From contig NZ_QLSZ01000009.1 of the NCBI RefSeq assembly GCF_003268855.1, forward strand, positions 1-64,000: a DNA stretch of 64,000 nt, read 5' to 3'. The position numbers were made by a program, and so were the translations under genes. The DNA comes from Flavobacterium aciduliphilum. Its GTDB lineage: Bacteria > Bacteroidota > Bacteroidia > Flavobacteriales > Flavobacteriaceae. Shown here in pieces: positions 58,513-64,000 of the stretch (position 1 is the stretch's first letter; every line of letters begins with the position of its first letter). A model generated the notes under the pieces. It was not told the origin of the DNA and ran no database searches. It worked only from the letters and a program-made list of their open reading frames with translations.

Positions 58513-60264
58513 ATGACTAAAAAAGTACACTCATTTTTCTTCTTTGCTCTGTTGATTTGCATGAAATCAATGGGTCAAGTTGTCCTACCTCAATTGGTTT
58601 TTGACGCAGAAAAGAAAGGTCCAAACACCATTTACTACAAGTTTCATAATGGTATTCAAATGATTGAAATCGATTATAATAATTATGAAAAAGCCAGAGT
58701 TGATTTTGAAGACGGTATCAGACCCATCAATAGCATAAGACCTCGAAATTACGGTCACAATACCCTCATATTAAGAAATGAAAAAGGCGAACTTTTACAT
58801 CAATACAATCTTAGAAGAGTGCCTTTTAAAGCCACCGATTTTATTGCTTGTGATCAACCCATGTTGACTTTGACGCATTTGAGAAAAATAACCTCCAAGC
58901 ATGAAGCTAAATCCAATTATCCTTCCTACGGAAGCTATCGTTATTATGTTACTGAAAATAATAAAGCGGGCGTCATTGACACTTTAGGAACTCCGGTTTT
59001 GGACGTTATTTATGATGGCATACAATCGTATAATTACAATTACAACATAACAAGTTATGGATTTAGGGATAACGAAACCGAGGTGATTAGCAGTTATACC
59101 ATGCAACGCAACGGAAAATGGGGATTTAAAAACGACAACATTACTATTGAACCCAAATTTGAAGCACTGCTTCCGTTGAAAGAAAATGTGTTACGAATAA
59201 AAAAAGCCAACCAATTTGGGTTAATAAATTACAAAGAAGAAACACTTTTAGCAACTATATATTCTGATTTACTTTACAAAAATGACTTTTATCTTTATAC
59301 TAAAGCAGCCATTGATAATCAAGACCCATACAACACTTTTTACGGAATTATCGATGCGCATTTTAAACTAAAAACGCAACCGATTTACAGAAATCTTGAA
59401 GATATAATTGAGAACTACTACCCTTCTGGAAAATATTGGGCATGTAAAACTGATGGTTGTGGCGCATTAGACAAAAACGGAAATGAAATTTCGAAGTTTA
59501 ACTATGGTGCGATGCCTCAAAACCCCTACAACAAGTATTATAGAACAACGGCCTTTAGCGATGGCAACAAACATTATATTTTGAATTTAGATTTTGAAGA
59601 AATTGGAAAGGGCTACGATTTAATTTATGATTGGAACAACCTACTCTTTACTGTAAAAAAAGGCACTAAATATGGCTTGATTGATTTGAATAGTAAAGTA
59701 GTGCTTCCATGTGAATATGACGCTATTTGGGAGGAATCTAGAAATGAATTGGGTACTTTAATAAAAGACAAAAAATACGGCGTCCTTACCAACAAAGGAA
59801 TTGTTGTAATTCCGTGTACCTATAATGATTTATACTTTACTATTGATAATACCATTGTGGCAACAAGTATCAGTCCAAATGATAAAAGCAATCGAGATAG
59901 AAAAGTTGGCTTACTCGATGAAAAGGGCAACCTCATGTCGTCGTTTATTTATGATGAAATTGAAACCATTGATTACGGGTTTTATCGTGTTAGAATAAAA
60001 GATAAATATGGCATTTTAAACAAACAAGGCAAAGAAATTACACCCATAAAGTATGATGAAGTTTACCACTATCGCAACGGATTTTGCATTGCCAAAATTG
60101 ATTTTGGATACGGGTATATCAATTCGCTTGGAAAAGAAATCACCCATTTCTATTATGAAAAACCCACCGATTTCAATTATGATGCCAACCATAAACTCTC
60201 AGCAAAAGTCATACTTGCTGGAACAGAAATCGTGATTGATGAAAATGGACATACAATCAAGTAG
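58513..60264 (+). CDS. secreted WG-repeat protein
   Basis: This 583-residue protein has a signal peptide (FFFALLICMKSMGQ, cut near 22). From about residue 140 to the end it is made of WG repeats (PF14903) with cores such as KWGFKNDNITIEPKFEAL, KYGLIDLNSKVVLPCEYDAI, KYGVLTNKGIVVIPCTYNDL, KYGILNKQGKEITPIKYDEV and YGYINSLGKEITHF. At least seven are seen, each a short beta-hairpin ending in Y/F-D/E. WG repeats are thought to mediate binding; no enzymatic site is visible. It follows the Omp85-like gene by 185 bases without a clear -7 element and may be exported to the periplasm or surface. Confidence 0.85.
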   Translation: MTKKVHSFFFFALLICMKSMGQVVLPQLVFDAEKKGPNTIYYKFHNGIQMIEIDYNNYEKARVDFEDGIRPINSIRPRNYGHNTLILRNEKGELLHQYNLRRVPFKATDFIACDQPMLTLTHLRKITSKHEAKSNYPSYGSYRYYVTENNKAGVIDTLGTPVLDVIYDGIQSYNYNYNITSYGFRDNETEVISSYTMQRNGKWGFKNDNITIEPKFEALLPLKENVLRIKKANQFGLINYKEETLLATIYSDLLYKNDFYLYTKAAIDNQDPYNTFYGIIDAHFKLKTQPIYRNLEDIIENYYPSGKYWACKTDGCGALDKNGNEISKFNYGAMPQNPYNKYYRTTAFSDGNKHYILNLDFEEIGKGYDLIYDWNNLLFTVKKGTKYGLIDLNSKVVLPCEYDAIWEESRNELGTLIKDKKYGVLTNKGIVVIPCTYNDLYFTIDNTIVATSISPNDKSNRDRKVGLLDEKGNLMSSFIYDEIETIDYGFYRVRIKDKYGILNKQGKEITPIKYDEVYHYRNGFCIAKIDFGYGYINSLGKEITHFYYEKPTDFNYDANHKLSAKVILAGTEIVIDENGHTIK

Positions 60265-60368
60265 TAAAAACGGTACTATTTAGTTTTCTGTTTTTAAATT
60301 GGTTAGACTATCAGTTGTTTTTTTACAACTTCTATACAACAACTTCTTTAGATAATAAATAACTTAAT

Positions 60369-60620
60369 GAAGTTAAAAGTTTCATTTACGAAGTTAAAAA
60401 TTTTATTTAGGAAGTTAAAAATTTCATTAATGAAATTAAAAGCATAATACTTAAATTAAAATATTTTAATTATAAAATTAAAAATTTCATATAAAACACA
60501 AATAATTTTATTATTGAATTAAAAAATATTATTAATAATACTATAAAATTCATAACTAAAATAAAAAATATTATAAATGAAACTAAAAGCTAAGTTAATA
60601 ATACAAAATGTTTCAAATTG
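60369..60620. repeat. 21-bp degenerate tandem repeat, 12 units
   Basis: Units begin every 21 bases from 60369. The first three (GAAGTTAAAAGTTTCATTTAC and two close copies) are nearly identical; later ones drift but keep the AAAA...TTT/ATT pattern in register. Twenty-one bases is two helical turns, so the A-tracts lie on one face and should bend the DNA. It fills most of the gene-free stretch 60265-60666. The first units also form a short frame (60367-60444) with a KLK-type heptad. Confidence 0.8.
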
Positions 60621-60666
60621 AAAACTATTTTTTGTATCTTGCTTCCTATTTAAAAATGTAACTAAC

Positions 60667-61026
60667 ATGAAACTAAGCCAAAACAACATCGACACGGGTA
60701 AATTAATAGAAATTTATATTACTAAAAACCGAATTTCTAAGACCGAATTGGGAAGAAAAATTAATAGAAAAGGAATTTCTATTTTACGATTTATAGAAAG
60801 TCCAAGCATGCAAACAGGTATTTTGATAGACATTTGCCATGCTGTTAAACATAACTTTTTGCATGATTTAGCAATTCAATTACCTTCAGATTTTACCAAA
60901 AATGAAGTGGAAGACACCGAAAGAATTTCGAAAGAAAACGAAATGAAAGCACTAATCAATATGCTTCAAGAGGAAAATAACACCTTGAGAATTCAAAACG
61001 AATTGTTGATGAAGTTGAAAGGGTGA
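60667..61026 (+). CDS. small HTH plus coiled-coil protein
   Basis: The product has 119 residues. TGKLIEIYITKNRISKTELGRKINRK (about 10-35) looks like a lambda-repressor/HTH_3-type helix-turn-helix, and SILRFIESPSMQTGILIDICHAVKHNFLHDLA completes that fold. The last 45 residues (DTERISKENEMKALINMLQEENNTLRIQN in outline) form a coiled coil suited to dimerisation. It is probably a DNA-binding regulator; its targets are unknown. The curved 21-bp array ends 46 bases upstream, so that array may be its binding or control region. Confidence 0.7.
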   Translation: MKLSQNNIDTGKLIEIYITKNRISKTELGRKINRKGISILRFIESPSMQTGILIDICHAVKHNFLHDLAIQLPSDFTKNEVEDTERISKENEMKALINMLQEENNTLRIQNELLMKLKG

Positions 61027-61086
61027 TTTTTAAGAGTAAATTAAAGCTATAGATATTGTTGCTTTCCATCCCAAAAAAGAATTCCC

Positions 61087-61094
61087 TACCTTTG
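61087..61094 (+). promoter_or_regulatory. -7 promoter element for the second DEAD-box gene
   Basis: TACCTTTG fits TAnnTTTG, 16 bases before ATG 61111. The same octamer serves the first DEAD-box gene (14681). Confidence 0.55.
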
Positions 61095-61110
61095 CCAAAA
61101 ATACTACGCA

Positions 61111-62457
61111 ATGAATACTTTTGAGCAATTTAATCTTCCTAAATCTTTACAAAAAGCCGTCGACGAAATGGGATTGACTACCCCAACGCCTATTCAAGAA
61201 AAGTCTTTTTCTGTAATTATGTCGGGACGCGATGTGATGGGAATTGCGCAAACCGGTACTGGTAAGACTTTAGCCTATTTATTACCATTACTTAAACAAT
61301 GGAAGTTTGCTGCAACCGATGCTCCACGAGTGATTATTTTAGTGCCTACTCGTGAGTTAGTGGTTCAAATTGTGGATGTGATTGAACAATTAACCCAATA
61401 CATGTCGGTGCGAACCCTTGGTGTTTATGGTGGTGTAAACATCAATACCCAGAAAAAAGCAGTATACGAAGGTGTCGATATTTTGGTGGGAACACCAGGA
61501 AGAACAATGGATTTGGCACTAGACAATGTGGTGCGTTTTGATTCGTTACAAAAATTGGTCATCGATGAATTTGATGAAATCCTAAATCTCGGATTCCGAT
61601 TTCAAGTGACTTCCTTGCTGTCTATGATGCGCACCAAAAAGCAAAACATCCTCTTCTCTGCCACCATGACCGATGAAGTTGATGAAATGTTGGAAGACTT
61701 TTTTGAATTGCCCGAAGAAGTTTCGCTAGCCCCCTCGGGAACGCCATTAGAAAAAATTGAACAATTAGGGTATGCTACTCCCAACTTTTTAACCAAACTC
61801 AATTTGTTGAATCATTTGCTTTCTACAGACAACAGCATGTCGAGGGTCTTGATTTTTGCAAACAACAAGAAAACGGTAGATTTGATTGCTACTAGTATTG
61901 AAGAAAAATATCCCGAACAATTTGGTGTGATTCATTCTAACAAATCTCAAAATTACCGTTTGAATACGATGGCCTCGTTTCAAGCAGGCGAATTGCGAGG
62001 CATCATCACTACCGATGTGATGGCACGAGGATTAGACATTTCGGATGTGACTCATGTCATTAACTTTGAGTTTACTGAAATTCCAGAACAATACATTCAC
62101 AGAATTGGTCGTACAGGTCGTGCCGATAAATCGGGTATCGCAATCAGTTTCATCAGTCCAAAGGAAGAAGAAATTCAAATTCAAGCTGAGATTTTGATGG
62201 AAAAAGAAATCACTTTTATAGATTTTCCAGAAGACGTTGAAGTTGCTGAGCGCTTGTTGGAATTTGAAAAAGCCCGCAAAAAAGTAAAGCAACTTTTAAA
62301 AAGACCAAAGATGGAAGGCGGTGCTGCGTTTCATGAAAAGGCAAAAAAGAATCAGAAAGTCAATTTGGGTGGCCCTAGTAAAACCAAACCTCGAAAAACA
62401 GAACCCCGAAACCGAGGCGCTGAACGAAAAAAAGCAGCTAAGAATAAGAAAAAATAA
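61111..62457 (+). CDS. DEAD-box-type RNA helicase with DEFD motif II
   Basis: This 448-residue helicase has motif I AQTGTGKT (46-53), PTRELVVQ (79-86), GGVN, TPGR, motif II IDEFDEIL with DEFD (152-155) in place of DEAD, SAT (about 182-184), ATDVMARGLDI-like TTDVMARGLDI and HRIGRTGRADK. The Ala to Phe change at the third position of motif II leaves both catalytic acids intact, so activity is expected. A basic tail (about 395-448, KKAAKNKKK end) should bind RNA. It is RhlE-like in size. It has its own promoter and no obvious partner. Confidence 0.9.
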   Translation: MNTFEQFNLPKSLQKAVDEMGLTTPTPIQEKSFSVIMSGRDVMGIAQTGTGKTLAYLLPLLKQWKFAATDAPRVIILVPTRELVVQIVDVIEQLTQYMSVRTLGVYGGVNINTQKKAVYEGVDILVGTPGRTMDLALDNVVRFDSLQKLVIDEFDEILNLGFRFQVTSLLSMMRTKKQNILFSATMTDEVDEMLEDFFELPEEVSLAPSGTPLEKIEQLGYATPNFLTKLNLLNHLLSTDNSMSRVLIFANNKKTVDLIATSIEEKYPEQFGVIHSNKSQNYRLNTMASFQAGELRGIITTDVMARGLDISDVTHVINFEFTEIPEQYIHRIGRTGRADKSGIAISFISPKEEEIQIQAEILMEKEITFIDFPEDVEVAERLLEFEKARKKVKQLLKRPKMEGGAAFHEKAKKNQKVNLGGPSKTKPRKTEPRNRGAERKKAAKNKKK

Positions 62458-62524
62458 CTCAACATGTGTATGGTTTTGTTTGAACTTTTACATCGGATAG
62501 GCTTTACATTTTTAAACTTTTTGC

Positions 62525-62532
62525 TATTTTTG
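62525..62532 (+). promoter_or_regulatory. -7 promoter element for the BatA-type gene
   Basis: TATTTTTG fits TAnnTTTG, 60 bases before ATG 62593. The -33 element is not clear. Confidence 0.4.
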
Positions 62533-62592
62533 ACAAATCAAAAACACGGAACGTTTTTAGAATCAAACTTTGTGCGTAAACTCTAATTGGAA

Positions 62593-64000
62593 ATGCAATT
62601 TAAATACCCCGAAATTCTCTATTTTTTATGTGCGCTCATCGTACCAATCTTGGTTCATTTGTTCCAATTGCGCAAATTCAAAACAGAACATTTCACTAAT
62701 GTAAAATTTTTAAGAGAACTTGCCATTCAAACTCGTAAGAGTTCCAAAATTAAAAAATACCTTCTACTTGCTACACGTTTGTTATTGCTGACTTTTTTAA
62801 TAATTGCTTTTGCACAGCCTTTTTTCAAAGGAACCGACAGTCAACATGCCAAGAATGAATTGTATATTATATTGGATAATTCCTATAGTATGCAAGCCAA
62901 AGGAAAAAAAGGAGAACTCCTTAAACGTGCCGTACAAGACTTATTAGAACACACTCCAGAACAAGCTAATTTTTCGTTGATAACATGTAGTGATAGTTAT
63001 TGGAATACCGATATCAAATCGATACAAAAGGATTTACAAAGTTTGACCTATAGTGCTACTCCTTTTCAATTGGACCAACTTCTGGCAAAAATAAAATCGC
63101 ACCAATCGGCATTTCAAAAAGATATCGTAGTCATTACTGATGGTGTCGGACTTAAACCTGAACAGACGAAAGGCATACAAGAAGATGAACACCTCTATTT
63201 TGTTTTACCAGAAGCAGAAAAAACGAATAACGTATCGATTGACAGTGTTTTTATTCAGAAAACCATGGATCGTTTTTATGAAATTGGAGTCAAATTGAAT
63301 GCGTATGGCGCTGAGGTCGAAGATTTGCCTATCGCCTTGTACAACAATTCTAAATTGGTTGCAAAAACCATGATTTCATTTGAAGGTGCTTCTAAAATAG
63401 TTCCTTTTACCATCCCAAAAGAAGACTTTCACGGATATGTTACCATCAGTGACAACAGCTTGGACTTTGATAATCAATATTATTTTTCGCTTTCGAAACC
63501 ACAAAAAAGCAGTGTTTTGAGTATTGGAGAAGCAGAGAAAAGTTCTTTTCTTGCTAAAATTTATCAAGCGGACGAGTTTAATTATACCAACTTCCCTCTT
63601 GAAACCTTAGATTACAACCTTATTGATAAACAAGATGCGATTGTACTCAACGAGTTGAAAGAAATTCCACAAGCGCTTCAAACCACATTAAAAGCATTTG
63701 CTGAAAAAGGTGGAAACGTAATTTTTATTCCAAATGCAACTAGTACGTTAGCAAATTGCAATGCCTTTCTAGCGCAAATAGGAGGCGTGCAATTCAAGAC
63801 TTTGACAGGCCTTGAAAAAATGGTAACGACTATTAATTATAATCATCCTCTTTTCACAGGTGTTTTTGAAAAGAAAGTAACAAATTTTCAATATCCTTTC
63901 ACCAAACAATCTTTTACAACAGACCAATCGGCGCCGAGCTTGTTAGAATATAATGATCAATCTCCCTTTTTATCTGCGGTACCACATGGTCTTTCTGCTG
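62593..64000 (+). CDS. BatA/vWA-like membrane protein, 5' part
   Basis: ATG 62593 opens a frame that runs off the window end (469 codons seen). MQFKYPEILYFLCALIVPILVHL and FQLRKFKTEHFTNVKFLREL are the diagnostic N-terminal BatA domain, with a first membrane helix. A second helix follows (YLLLATRLLLLTFLIIAFAQPFF, about 57-79), then a von Willebrand A-like domain with a MIDAS-type start LYIILDNSYSMQ (about 93-104) and IVVITDGVG (about 178-186). A GATase-like fold seems to follow (NVIFIPNATST, about 375). It resembles Bacteroidota proteins of the aerotolerance/MoxR neighbourhood, although no MoxR gene is within the window. The 3' end is missing. Confidence 0.85.
   Translation, partial: MQFKYPEILYFLCALIVPILVHLFQLRKFKTEHFTNVKFLRELAIQTRKSSKIKKYLLLATRLLLLTFLIIAFAQPFFKGTDSQHAKNELYIILDNSYSMQAKGKKGELLKRAVQDLLEHTPEQANFSLITCSDSYWNTDIKSIQKDLQSLTYSATPFQLDQLLAKIKSHQSAFQKDIVVITDGVGLKPEQTKGIQEDEHLYFVLPEAEKTNNVSIDSVFIQKTMDRFYEIGVKLNAYGAEVEDLPIALYNNSKLVAKTMISFEGASKIVPFTIPKEDFHGYVTISDNSLDFDNQYYFSLSKPQKSSVLSIGEAEKSSFLAKIYQADEFNYTNFPLETLDYNLIDKQDAIVLNELKEIPQALQTTLKAFAEKGGNVIFIPNATSTLANCNAFLAQIGGVQFKTLTGLEKMVTTINYNHPLFTGVFEKKVTNFQYPFTKQSFTTDQSAPSLLEYNDQSPFLSAVPHGLSA

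Overview
The window looks like a chromosomal segment of a Flavobacterium-like bacterium (Flavobacteriaceae, Bacteroidota). The evidence is low GC, many promoter elements of the Bacteroidota form TAnnTTTG just upstream of genes, several TTG/GTG starts, C-terminal type IX secretion (T9SS) sorting domains on two secreted proteins, and family members typical of the phylum (DUF4834, DUF1573, DUF3276/PUR-alpha, DUF1599, long NusB, YfhO, CarboxypepD_reg-like, alpha-oxoamine synthase of sulfonolipid/sphingolipid type). No rRNA, tRNA, CRISPR array or prophage was seen.

Layout. 1-1.45 kb: the tail of a truncated gene, its terminator, and a decayed insertion sequence with 16-bp terminal inverted repeats. 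1.45-9 kb (minus): secreted M28 peptidase, polysaccharide flippase, glycosyltransferase, a small nucleotidyltransferase pair wedged into the envelope genes, YfhO and DUF4834. 9-18.5 kb: outer-membrane protein, GNAT-like protein, alpha-oxoamine synthase, T9SS cargo, RdgB, a DEAD-box helicase, CarboxypepD_reg-like protein and TrmH-like methylase. 18.5-19.1 kb: dense short tandem repeats running up to the purB promoter. 19.2-25.4 kb: purB, an HU-like protein, a repeat-rich spacer with a duplicated hairpin, a MazG + GIY-YIG/helicase/LexA-like module, then a REP-associated transposase (RAYT) between REP-like palindromes. 25.4-39.9 kb: housekeeping genes (guaB, HMG-CoA lyase, pyrD, rlmH, folP, tpiA, pepT, yajC, nusB, leucine dehydrogenase) plus a small redox cluster. 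40-53.3 kb: ABC exporter, PUR-alpha protein, MFS, guaC-NUDIX, pentapeptide protein, a MarR-nitroreductase-YceI operon, pabA/trpG-like glutaminase and a TetR-TolC-EmrA-EmrB efflux operon. 53.3-64 kb: YaaA, pRiA4b-like protein, nucleoid-associated protein, Omp85-like protein, WG-repeat protein, HTH/coiled-coil protein, a second DEAD-box helicase and the start of a BatA-type membrane protein.

The best candidate for an undescribed system is the two-gene module at 21.87-24.40 kb. A MazG-like nucleotide pyrophosphohydrolase overlaps by 4 bp a 729-residue protein that joins an N-terminal GIY-YIG nuclease, a DUF2075/Schlafen-type helicase core and a C-terminal LexA/S24 domain that keeps its Ala-Gly cleavage bond, Ser and Lys. 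It reads like a damage- or phage-triggered, self-cleaving nuclease-helicase. A second theme is mobile repeat biology. Two unrelated four-helix-bundle (23S-IVP family) genes each sit between inverted low-complexity arms. One arm pair shares an 8-bp repeat family with arrays around trmH/purB. A RAYT gene lies among strong REP palindromes, and a 21-bp array phased at two helical turns lies upstream of a small HTH gene.
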